64,000 nucleotides of DNA from Sphingopyxis sp. (lineage in GTDB: Bacteria; Pseudomonadota; Alphaproteobacteria; Sphingomonadales; Sphingomonadaceae): positions 1 to 64,000 of the forward strand of contig NZ_JAEULM010000050.1 in NCBI RefSeq assembly GCF_016793825.1, written 5' to 3'. The translations under genes were made by a program, and so were the position numbers. Under the pieces are notes generated by a model. The model did no database searches and was not told the DNA's origin. It saw only the letters and a program-made list of their open reading frames with translations. This document shows positions 35,701 to 45,300 of this stretch, in pieces (the stretch's first letter is position 1; the number at the start of each line of letters is the position of its first letter).

Positions 35701-36552
35701 ATGCTGATCGCCCAGATCACCGATATCCACATCGGTTTCGACCCGGATAATCCGGCCGAATATAACCGCAAGCGGCTCGACGACGTGCTCGATGTGCTGA
35801 TCGAGGGGCCGAACCGGCCCGACCTGCTGCTTGCAACCGGCGACATCACCGATCGTGGAGACTCCGACAGTTACCGGCGCCTCGCGACCGCTTTTTCACG
35901 CTGCCCCTTTCCGGTCTGGCCAAGCGTCGGGAACCACGACCTCCGCGACAATTTTCATGCCCAGTTTCCGGGCTTCGACGACGGCAACGGCTTTATCCAG
36001 TACACGGTCGAACTGCCCGAATTGCGGCTGGTGACGATTGACACGCTGGAGGAGGGGCGTCACGGCGGCGCCTTCTGCGAACAGCGCGCCGCGTGGCTCG
36101 ACGCCGAGCTATCCAAAGATCCTGCGAAGCCGACCTATGTCGTCATGCACCATCCGCCGGTCGAAAGCGGGATCGAGTGGATGAACACCGACCCCGATGA
36201 GCCGTGGGTCGCGGTGTTTACCGACGTCATTTCGCGCCATCCGCAGGTGCGCGGCCTTATCTGCGGTCATCTGCATCGCAGCGTCACGGTCGCGTGGGAA
36301 GGGCGGACAGTCGCGATCTGCTCCTCGACCGCGCCGCAGGTGTCGCTCGACCTGCGTCCGATCGACGAAAACCGGCCCGACGACCGACCGATGATTGTCG
36401 CCGAAGATCCCGCCTATGCCCTGCATCGCTGGAACGGGCGCGAGCTTGTGAGTTTTTACGACCACGCCGGTGCGCACACGATGCTCGCCAAATATGACGA
36501 ACGGCTCCAGCCGCTGGTCCGCGAATTGAAAGCTGAGCGGCCGGGTCAGTAG
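35701..36552 (+). CDS. CpdA-like class III cyclic-nucleotide phosphodiesterase
   Basis: A 283-residue cytoplasmic calcineurin-like phosphoesterase. All metal-site motifs are present: D8-x-H10 (ITDIHIG), GDITD with D48, GNHD (77-80), MHHPP (149-153) and GHLH (189-192). This set and length are those of the CpdA/Rv0805 group that hydrolyses 3',5'-cAMP. It lies 51 bases after the FHA-decaheme gene on the same strand, with AGGG upstream. Hydrolysis of the ligand sensed by the two cNMP-binding domains of the first gene would close a feedback loop; other phosphodiester substrates cannot be excluded. Its last seven bases overlap the dehydrogenase gene on the opposite strand. Confidence 0.85.
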   Translation: MLIAQITDIHIGFDPDNPAEYNRKRLDDVLDVLIEGPNRPDLLLATGDITDRGDSDSYRRLATAFSRCPFPVWPSVGNHDLRDNFHAQFPGFDDGNGFIQYTVELPELRLVTIDTLEEGRHGGAFCEQRAAWLDAELSKDPAKPTYVVMHHPPVESGIEWMNTDPDEPWVAVFTDVISRHPQVRGLICGHLHRSVTVAWEGRTVAICSSTAPQVSLDLRPIDENRPDDRPMIVAEDPAYALHRWNGRELVSFYDHAGAHTMLAKYDERLQPLVRELKAERPGQ

Positions 36553-37484
36553 CCGAGCGTCAGGTCGACCCGCGGTTCGACCGGTTCTCCCCTGTGCCAG
36601 CGATCCAGATTTTCGAGGAAGCGCTCGGCGGAGCGGATGAACATCTTGTCCTGCGCCCGGCCCGACAGGTGCATCGTGATGTGCGCGTTGTCGAGGCTCC
36701 ACAGCGGGTCGTCGGCGGGCAGCGGCTCGACCGTGGTCACGTCGAGGAACGCCGACCCGATCCGCTTTGCATCGAGCGCGGCGACCAGCGCGTCCTGATC
36801 GACGACGGCGCCGCGCGCGATGTTGACCAGCGTCGCGGTCGGCTTCATCGCCGCGAGTTCGGCTGCTCCGATCATCCCGTCGGTTTCGGGGGTCGCGGGA
36901 ACCGCAAGGATAACCCAGTCATATTCGCCCAGCCGACCGCGCCATTGGTCGGGCGTCAGTGTATCGGGTCCCGGCGAGCGCCGCACGACCGTAACGTCGA
37001 CGGCGAACGCCTTCAGCCGCTCTTCGATCAGCTTGCCGATCGCGCCATAGCCGAGCAGCAGTGCCTTCGACCCGTAAAGTTCGACCTTTCCGGGCGAATC
37101 CATCAGCCAGTCGCGCCGCTCCTGCGCGCGGACGACGTCGCGATAGCCCTTGGCGACCGTCAGCATTCCCATCACGACATATTCGGCGATGGTGATCGCG
37201 TTGATCCCCGCGCCATTGGTGACGACGGTGCCGCGCTCCTGCAAGAGGTCGAGCGGCAGGCCGTCGATCCCGGCGTAGATCGAGTTCAACCATTTGAGCT
37301 TCGCTGCCGCCGTGATTGCCGCGGCCATGTCGCGCTTTTCGTACATGTCGAACCAGCCGATCTCGGCCTCGGGCGCCAGGCTCATCGCCTCTTCCTTCGA
37401 CTGGAAGAAACGCGGTTCGACCCAGTCGGGCAATCTCCCCTCGACAAGCGGACGGATCAGGCCGGACAGGACGGTGACAGTCAT
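36546..37484 (-). CDS. D-2-hydroxyacid dehydrogenase family protein
   Basis: A 312-residue NAD(P)-dependent dehydrogenase. The dinucleotide motif is LLLGYGAIGKLI, and the catalytic triad is present as Arg in VNIARGAVVDQDAL, Glu in VTTVEPLPADDPLW and His in ITMHLSG. It belongs to the GhrA/phosphoglycerate-dehydrogenase superfamily; glyoxylate or hydroxypyruvate reduction is plausible, but the substrate cannot be read from sequence. Converges with the CpdA-like gene. Confidence 0.88.
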   Translation of the reverse strand: MTVTVLSGLIRPLVEGRLPDWVEPRFFQSKEEAMSLAPEAEIGWFDMYEKRDMAAAITAAAKLKWLNSIYAGIDGLPLDLLQERGTVVTNGAGINAITIAEYVVMGMLTVAKGYRDVVRAQERRDWLMDSPGKVELYGSKALLLGYGAIGKLIEERLKAFAVDVTVVRRSPGPDTLTPDQWRGRLGEYDWVILAVPATPETDGMIGAAELAAMKPTATLVNIARGAVVDQDALVAALDAKRIGSAFLDVTTVEPLPADDPLWSLDNAHITMHLSGRAQDKMFIRSAERFLENLDRWHRGEPVEPRVDLTLGY

Positions 37485-37491
37485 GGGACTC

Positions 37492-37848
37492 CTAGTGCTG
37501 AAAGGCGTGCGAGCCCGCCCAGGCGAGCGGCAGCAGGCCGGCGAGGTCGACGATGGCGATACTTCTCAGCGAAGCCGGACGTCCATACAAGCCATAAAGC
37601 AGCAGGAAGCCCAGCATGCTGATTGCCGCAACGACGGTTGCGAGCGGGCGACCGGTGGGATCGAAAGCGGCCCACACGCAGGCGACGAGCACAGCCAGGA
37701 ACAGCGCGGCGCGGTGATGCATCAGAGGAAACAGGGGGTCGTCAGCGGACAGACCGTAAAGGCGCGTGATGAGCGCCGGCCGGACCAGAGCCACCGCCGG
37801 GATCAGGTGGACCAGCGCAAGGAGAAGCCAGCAGATCAGTTGCGACAT
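37492..37848 (-). CDS. Small four-helix membrane protein
   Basis: A 118-residue hydrophobic protein with about four membrane helices (5-22, 43-62, 70-88, 95-112). A conserved-looking RLYGLSADDPLFPLMHHRAALF segment with two adjacent His lies between helices 1 and 2. I recognise no function. It lies seven bases upstream of the dehydrogenase on the same strand, so the two may be co-transcribed. Confidence 0.7.
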   Translation of the reverse strand: MSQLICWLLLALVHLIPAVALVRPALITRLYGLSADDPLFPLMHHRAALFLAVLVACVWAAFDPTGRPLATVVAAISMLGFLLLYGLYGRPASLRSIAIVDLAGLLPLAWAGSHAFQH

Positions 37849-37885
37849 GCAACGAAGCTAGCACCAAGTCCTTCGCCAACAAGCC

Positions 37886-39346
37886 CTAAAAACCATCAAG
37901 ACGCCACTCCCAGCCGAGGGCGTCGCCGTCCATCACCTCGATCCCAGCGGCGACAAGGTCATCGCGAAGAGCGTCCGAGGTCGCAAAATCCTTCGCTTCC
38001 CGTGCGTCTTTGCGGCGCTTGAGCGTGGCTTCGATGTCGTCTTCCGCGATTGTCGCTGCCTTCGGCCTGACGCGGAGATTTTCGCGCGACACCGTCAGCA
38101 ACTGCAACCCCAACACGGCGTCCATCGTGTCGAGCACGGAGCGCTTTTGCCCGGCGTCGACCTTCTTCATGGCCGCGACCTCTTCCACCAGCGTCAACGC
38201 AACGGCGGTATTGAGATCGTCCGACATGGCGGCGTCGAATTTCGCGAGCAGGTCGGTGAGCCGGTGATCCGCAACCTCGGTTGCCGCGGCGTCACGCACC
38301 GGCGTTGCGGTCATCACCAGCCGTTTCAGCCGCGTCAGCGTGGCATTGAGGCCTTCCCAACTGAATTCCAGTTCCGACCGATAATGCGCTTGCAGACACA
38401 TCATGCGATAGGCGAGGGGGTGATAGCCACGGTCAACCAGCAACTGCAGGCGCAGAAACTCGCCCGAACTCTTCGACATCTTGCCGCCGCGGTCGATCAG
38501 GAAATTATTGTGCATCCACATCCGGGCGCCTGAGTGCTCGGCACAGTCCAGGCTGCCGCAGCCGTGATACGCCTGGTTCTGCGCGATCTCGTTCGGATGA
38601 TGGATCTCGCGATGATCGATGCCGCCGGTATGGATGTCGAATGGCATGCCAAGTTCGGCTTCGCCCATCACCGAACATTCGAGATGCCAGCCGGGCGCGC
38701 CGCGCCCCCAGGGTGAATCCCATTCCATCTGCCGCGTCTCACCCGGCGGGGTCTTGCGCCAGATCGCGAAGTCGGCGGCGTGGCGCTTTCCTTCGACCTC
38801 TTCGATCCGGGCTTCGCCCTCATCGGTGACGGCGCGCGCGAGGCGGCCGTAATCGGCGACGGTCGAGACGTCGAAATAGAGGCCGCTATCGAGTTCATAG
38901 CAGTGGGTGTCTGCGATGCGCTTCGCGAATTCGATCATCCGCGGCACATAGTCGGTCGCGACGGTCCATTTGGCGGGGTCGCGGACCCCCAGCCAGCCGA
39001 GGTCGCGCTTGAACTCGGTGGTGTAGAAGGCGGCGATGTCCCACGCCGACTTGCCCTGCGACGCTGCGGCCTTTTCCATCTTGTCGTCGCCCGCATCGGC
39101 GTCGGAGATCAGGTGGCCGACGTCGGTGATGTTGATGATGTGGCGCAGCTTGTAACCCTTGAAGGATAACGTGCGGCCTAGCGTGTCGGCAAAGACATAA
39201 GCGCGCATGTTGCCGACATGCTGGTAGTTATAGACGGTGGGCCCACAGCTATAGACGCGCGCTTCGCCAGCGTGGACGGGCTGGAAGTCTTCCAGTTGGC
39301 GCGTCAGGCTGTTGAACAGCCGTAGAGGGGCAGGGACGTCGGTCAT
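37886..39346 (-). CDS. cysS: Cysteinyl-tRNA synthetase
   Basis: A 486-residue class I synthetase charging tRNA-Cys. Present are the zinc/cysteine site YSCGPTVYN, the HIGH-type motif QHVGNMR, WHLECSVMG, HHPNEIAQNQAYHGC and KMSKS in GGKMSKSSGEFL, then the helical anticodon-binding domain and a C-terminal segment. The ATG at 39346 (MTDVPAP) is the usual family start; an in-frame ATG four codons upstream (39358), with GAGAG before it, is possible. It lies 46 bases downstream of the large exoprotein gene. Confidence 0.95.
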   Translation of the reverse strand: MTDVPAPLRLFNSLTRQLEDFQPVHAGEARVYSCGPTVYNYQHVGNMRAYVFADTLGRTLSFKGYKLRHIINITDVGHLISDADAGDDKMEKAAASQGKSAWDIAAFYTTEFKRDLGWLGVRDPAKWTVATDYVPRMIEFAKRIADTHCYELDSGLYFDVSTVADYGRLARAVTDEGEARIEEVEGKRHAADFAIWRKTPPGETRQMEWDSPWGRGAPGWHLECSVMGEAELGMPFDIHTGGIDHREIHHPNEIAQNQAYHGCGSLDCAEHSGARMWMHNNFLIDRGGKMSKSSGEFLRLQLLVDRGYHPLAYRMMCLQAHYRSELEFSWEGLNATLTRLKRLVMTATPVRDAAATEVADHRLTDLLAKFDAAMSDDLNTAVALTLVEEVAAMKKVDAGQKRSVLDTMDAVLGLQLLTVSRENLRVRPKAATIAEDDIEATLKRRKDAREAKDFATSDALRDDLVAAGIEVMDGDALGWEWRLDGF

Positions 39347-39392
39347 GACCGCGCCCATGCCTTGCTCTCATGCATGCCGTCAACCGAAAGGC

Positions 39393-42300
39393 TCAGGGCT
39401 GCTGCGTGTCGGTCGCCGGCGTCCACAGGTCGTCGTTGCCCGCGCCGGTCACTGGATCGTCGAGCAGCGGCTCGCCAGAGAGCGGGTCGAGATCGCGCAT
39501 CGTGATCAGCGCCGTCGGCAGGCTGATGCCGTCACCGTCGCTTCCGTCGCCGTCTTCGTCCTCGATCACATCCTGCACGGGGAACATCCGGTCTATTTCG
39601 ATCGTGACGCTCGTACACGCCCCGGTGTTGGCGATGAAGCAGCCGTTGAGCGTCGATCGGGGATCGAAGCCCAGCCCGCTCGCCGTGCCGCCGCTGGGGA
39701 CCGGCGAGCCGGCGATGGTGAGCAACTGGATGGTGTCGAGTCCGGTGACGAGGCCGTTCGCGCCAAGGTGGACGCCGTTGAGCACGATGCGCGGTGTTCC
39801 CCTCGGCAGGACATCTAGTCCTCCGGCGCCGAACGTGAGGCCCCGCCGCTGGCTGAAGTCGGTGCCTGAACCACTGTTCTGGACATAGGCTCCGCCGCCG
39901 ACTTCGAAAGCGATGCGGCGAGCGAGCAGCGCACCCTCGTCAAGGACGATGCCGTCATTCTGCGCGAGCCGCGCGCTGATCGCGTCGATCGAGTTCGCGT
40001 TTCGGACGTCGGTGATTGCGGCGGGCGTGGCGACGATGACGTCGTCGGATACCATGCGCAATATACCGCCGGGCGCATCATTGGCGCCGAGCAGGCGGAC
40101 CGTGCCTTGACCCAGAATGACCTCCAGCGCGTCGTTGGCGACCAGATTCAGGGCATTGGAGTCGGACAGGCCGGTCAACCGGACGTTGCCGAGCACGCGC
40201 ATCTTGCCGGGCGTGGTGATCGTCAATGACCCGCCGGGGCCAATGTTCGATCCCGGCGAGCCCCCGGTCATCGTGAACGTATCGACGATGACATCGGGTG
40301 GAGCGGCGCTGCCGACCGATCCGCCACCCACGGTATTGACCTCGGGCGCGAAGATCTGGATGTCGGCGGCGAACAGGCGCGTCAGTTCGTCGGCATCGAT
40401 ATGATAGCCGTTCTTGCTGCCGGTACCGCCGACGAAGGTCTGCTGTTCATCGTCGTTGTTGACGACTTCCAGGCTCCGCGTTCGTTCGGCGGTCCCCACG
40501 CGGCCGCTGGAGGCGATCGAGATGTCGGCCGACGCCAGCGAGATATCGAGGCCTGTCACGGTGCCGTCGATTGCGATGGTAGTTCCCGCGTTGGCATCCA
40601 GATCGCCCACCACGCTGACGTTCGTCATCGACAGCATTTCGTTGGCGTCGAAATCGGCGGCTCCGGCAGTGAGGTCGCGAATGATGATATGCTCGCCAGT
40701 GTCGCTGAAGCGCGCCGTGCCCGCAATATTGGCGGCGTTGATGATCAGGCGGTTGTTTGCCCGGATCGCCGCGTCGCCGACGTCGGTCACGATATTCGCG
40801 AACTCGACCGGGCCATTGGTTCCGATGTCCAGGCTGTCGGCATCGACGCTGACGGTATCGCGCACGCTGAGGCTGCCGACCCGTACGGCGCCTGCGTCGC
40901 TGGTCAACGTCATCACGCCGCGGCTGCGCAAAATGTTCGCATCGATGCCGTCCACGCCGGTCAGCGTCAATTCCGCGTCTTCGCCGCTCGCGGCCTCATC
41001 GATGGCGATGGCGCCGTCGGCGGTCAGGGTCAGGCTGCCCCCGGCCGTCAGCGCGCCGCCTGTGATGTCGGTCGCGGACGTAACGCCGATGTTGCCGCCG
41101 GCGCTGATCGTGTCGATGGTCTGACCTCCCGGCGTCACGAGATTGGCGAGGGTCACGGCGTCGGCGTTGATCGAGACGTTCCGGCCCGCGATGACGGTGC
41201 CCGTGACATCCGCCGTACCGGTCGAATCGATCAGGACGTCACTGAATGCGTTCAATCCCGAAATGCTGGTGTCGCCGCCGGTGGTGCGGATGCTGCTGTC
41301 GCCGCCCGTGATGCCGACGCCGAACGTCGTCGCGCCGTTCAGGGCAATCGTCGCTGCGGACAGGAAGATGTCGTCGCCGGCGTATAGTTCGGCCGCATTG
41401 ATCGATCCGCCAGAGGAGCGAATGTCGATATCGGCGCCATCCAGCGTCGAAGATCCTTCGCCCTGGTTGATGGTGAAGCCACTCGAAGGCGAGTAGTTGA
41501 GCTGGAAGCCGTCGGGACCGAGACCCGTCGCGCGCACATTGGTCGCCCGGATGTTACCGGCGGCCCGCACGTCGATGTCATCGCCCACCGTGACGTTGGC
41601 CAGCGTTGCCGTGCCCTGCGCGAGGACAAGCATATCCTCGCCGACCGTTGCGCCGTCGATGCTGGCCGATCCGCCAGCGTTGACGCCGAACATTCCCGAG
41701 GCCTGGTTGTCGGTCAGCGAAATGTTGCCACCCGCTTCGGCGTATACGCTCGCCGCGACGGGGGAGCCGCTGCTACTGCTGCTGCCGTCGCCGATGGCTC
41801 TGGCGGACGCGACGATGTCGCCGTCGGCTTGCAGGAACACGTCTTCGCCCCCTGCATAGACGCCTGTGATGTTACCCTGTGCCCGTATGTCGATGCTTTG
41901 CGCGAGGCTCGCCTGATCAATCGCTACATTGCCGCCTGACGCGAAGGCCGACAGATATCCATCCGCGGTGATCGAATCGATGTCGATGCTGTTCCCGTTC
42001 AGCAAGACATTGCCGTCGCCTGTTATCGTCCCGCCACGGATGCCCTCGAAACCGGGGCTGGTTCCTGTCGCGGTCAAACCGATGAAGAAGCCTCCGTCGA
42101 TGTTGGTGAAGTCGATCGACTGGCCGATCACAGAGACGAAGCCGCCTGCGGTCGAGTTACCGAGATTCACCGCGCCGGCGGCCGTAATCTGGATGTCGCC
42201 GCCGGTGATGATCGAGTTGCGACCTGTGCGGAAGCTGCCGACTTCGGCGCGAAGACTGTCGTCTGCTTCGGCATGTTCGACGTCCGCGTGGCCGGCGGTG

Positions 42301-45300
42301 TTGATGACGATTTCGCCGCCTTTTATGCGATCGACGTCGATATAGGCATTCGCGTTTGTGGTGTTCAGCTGAAGCCTTCCGTCTGCATCCAGCGATGAGC
42401 CGTCCGCGCCGCTGATGCTGTTGCCCGCCGTGATCAGGAAATCGCCGCCCGTGGACACGGTCGGATTCCCGGTTTGACCCCGCAGATCGACCTGATCGTC
42501 GGCCGCCATGGTCAGGTTTCCTCCGGCGCTCACAAGCCCGCCGTCCTGACCGTAAACGCCGATGGATCCGCTGGCGCGCAGCGTCATCTCGCCGGTCGTG
42601 CTGATCGTCCCACCGTTGGTCTCAAGAAAGATGCCCTGTGCGATTTCACTCGTATTGTTATTGGTGGGGAAGGAAAAACCGAAGGTGTCGGCGACCAGGC
42701 TCGACATCGTGATGTTGCCGCCGGCGTGCATTTCGATGCGTCCCGCCGCGCCGCCACTCGCCTCGATCGTCGTGTCACCCAGTGAAATCCGCCCCGCGCC
42801 GGCCGAGGTCGTCAGCGTTTCGAAAATGACGCGACCGCCGAAATCGATAAAGGACGAACAACAATTCCCGACGCCGCCCGATCCAGTACCGCCGGCGCCG
42901 CCATCTCCCGACATGCCGGCCACCGAGATTTCGACGGCTGCACCTCCCGACGTGATTGTTCCGCCGGCCGCAGACAGGCGAACGGTCCCGCCGCTTCCTT
43001 CGCCGCCAATGCCTCCGTTACCACCCTGCAATCCCTGGATGATGTCGTCCGGCGTTCCGAGGACAAGGTCGTCACCGGGCAGCGTTATCGTGCCCGGATT
43101 GTCGGCGCCGCGCCCGCCGTCACCACCCGTTCCGGTACTGGTAAACAGGTTGCCGCCGGAACGGCCGATGCCCAATCCCACGGTTCCGCGATCGGTCGCG
43201 ACGATTTCGATTTCGCCGCCCATGCCGAAACCGCCGTTGCCGCCAGTGGCGCCGGTCCGGGGGCGCGAGGAGGATGCCGTGCCTGCGGAACCGCCATTGC
43301 CGCCGACGGCGCTGTTTTCGAAGTTCGCCTGCGATACGGTGATCGAGGCGCCTTCGCCCGTCGCTTCGATCCGCGAGCGCCCGCCGATCGCATCGCCGCC
43401 ATTGCCGCCGTTGCCGTCGCTTCCATCGCCGCCATTGCCGCCGCGCGCCGATGTGTCGAGCAACAGTGCGAGGTCGCCGGCATCATAATTATCGACGATC
43501 GCCTGCGCGAGGCCTCCCGTACCGGCGCCCCCGCTGCCCCCGATCGAACCGTCGCCGCCGTTTCCTCCGGCGCCTGATGCCCGGCTCGACAGGCTTTCGC
43601 TGATGTCGAGCAGCGTGGAGCCGATGTTGATCGTGGCGAAGCCACCATTACCGTCGCCGCCTTTTCCGCCCACGCTGGCGCCGATTGGGGAACCCGAACT
43701 GGAGGAATCCACCAGGCTGCCGCCGCTGCCACCGAAACCGCCGGCATCGGCAACTATCGCGTCGCTGTTGACCTCGCCCGACAGAAGGTTGATGTCGGCA
43801 TTGCCGCCACGACCGCTGCCGCCATCGGCGCCCGAACCCGCGATACCATTGTAGGAATAGAAATCGCCGCCGGCGGCGCCGGTGCCGCTTGCATAGGCGG
43901 CGAGCACGGCCGTGTTGACGACGGCGTCGTTTTCGACCCGGATCAGGGCATTGCCGCCGCGTCCATCCCCGCCGGCTCCCGCCGCAAGGATGTTGGAAGA
44001 ATCGAAATCATCGCCGTCGAACGCGGATCCACCCGTCCCGTTCGCCGTCACGCTGACGTCGCCGCCTGTGAAGACGCCGCCGGAGAAAATCATCGATGCG
44101 TCGCCGCCGATGCCTTCGCCCGAGCGACCTTCCATCTGGCCGCCAATGCCGTTGGCGCTGAGCTGGATGTTGCCGACGTTGACGTCCCCGGCGATCTGCG
44201 TGAAGGTCGCTGATCCTCCGCGACCGGTGGCGCTGGTTCCGCCAAGGCCGCCGTAGCCGTTGGCCGTCAGGTTCGCTCCCCCCGAGATTGTGAAATCGGC
44301 GCCGTTCGCCTCAATGGCGATGGTGCCGCCCTGGCCGTCGCCGGAAGGCTCGAAATTTCCACCACCGCTGCCTTCGACAAAGGCCAGCGTGCGTCCATCG
44401 GCGCTGCCGCTGAAGGTCACGATGTTCATTTGACTGGCCGAACTGAACCCGGTCCGGATGACGATATTGCCGCCCAGGCCGACGGGTTGCTCTTCACCCG
44501 GGACGAGTGCGCCGCCCGATAAGCCGCTGGCGCTCAGGATGAGATTGGCAAGGCGGATCGTCCCTTCGTTCGCGAACAGGGTGATGTCCCCGCCGGTTGC
44601 CGAGCTGCCGCCCTGACTATAGCCGGTTTGAGCGTTGACGCCCATGAAGTCGAGGCCGTCGCTGAGCGATTCGACCAGGCCGCCGTTCAGCGCGGTCATG
44701 GTTATCCGCCCGCCGCGTGCGATGCCGTTGTTTCCGTTTGCGTTGACGACATTGGCCCGCGCGTCGAGGTCGTAGTAGGCGGCACCGATCGAGCCGCTGG
44801 TGTCGGCAAGAATAGTCACGGTGCCGCCAGTGCCGCTGCCAACCGTTTGCGGGAGGCCGCTCGACAGGCTGCCGCCAAAGGCGTTCACGCTGACGCCGTC
44901 GCTAAACGTTATCGCGCCGCCGCTCAGCGCCGACACTGTGACGTTGCCGCCAGTACCGCTCCCGATGTTCTCGCTGGCCGCAGACAGGCCCGCGACGTCG
45001 ATCGTCGCATTTCCGCCGACTTGCAGGGCTGATCCGCCCCTGGCCGTGACGTTGATACTGCCGCCCTGCGCATTCCCCGAAAGCGCGGTCAGACCGGTCG
45101 GGCTGGTCGATCCGCCGCTATCGGCGCGACTATTCAGCGACAGGTTGCTGATGAACGGCGTGGCCCCGCCATCGATCGTTACATTGATGGTTCCGCCGGC
45201 CGCGTTACCACCGATCGTATTTTCGGAGTTGCCGGCACCGCCGCCGCTCGCCGCCGCGTTCAGCCCGACGTCGCCGAGGTTGAGCCCCGAATAGGCACCG

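Noticed and set aside
37492-37848. Annotation as phosphopantetheine adenylyltransferase
   Set aside because: Small hydrophobic proteins of this kind sometimes carry that name in databases, but this 118-residue protein has no nucleotide-binding HxGH motif and is almost wholly membrane-embedded.
42800-44400. Repetitive GGNGGDG-like coding blocks taken for a tandem repeat or CRISPR array
   Set aside because: Repeats are degenerate at DNA level, in frame and vary in spacing; they encode Gly-rich turns of the TpsA beta-helix.
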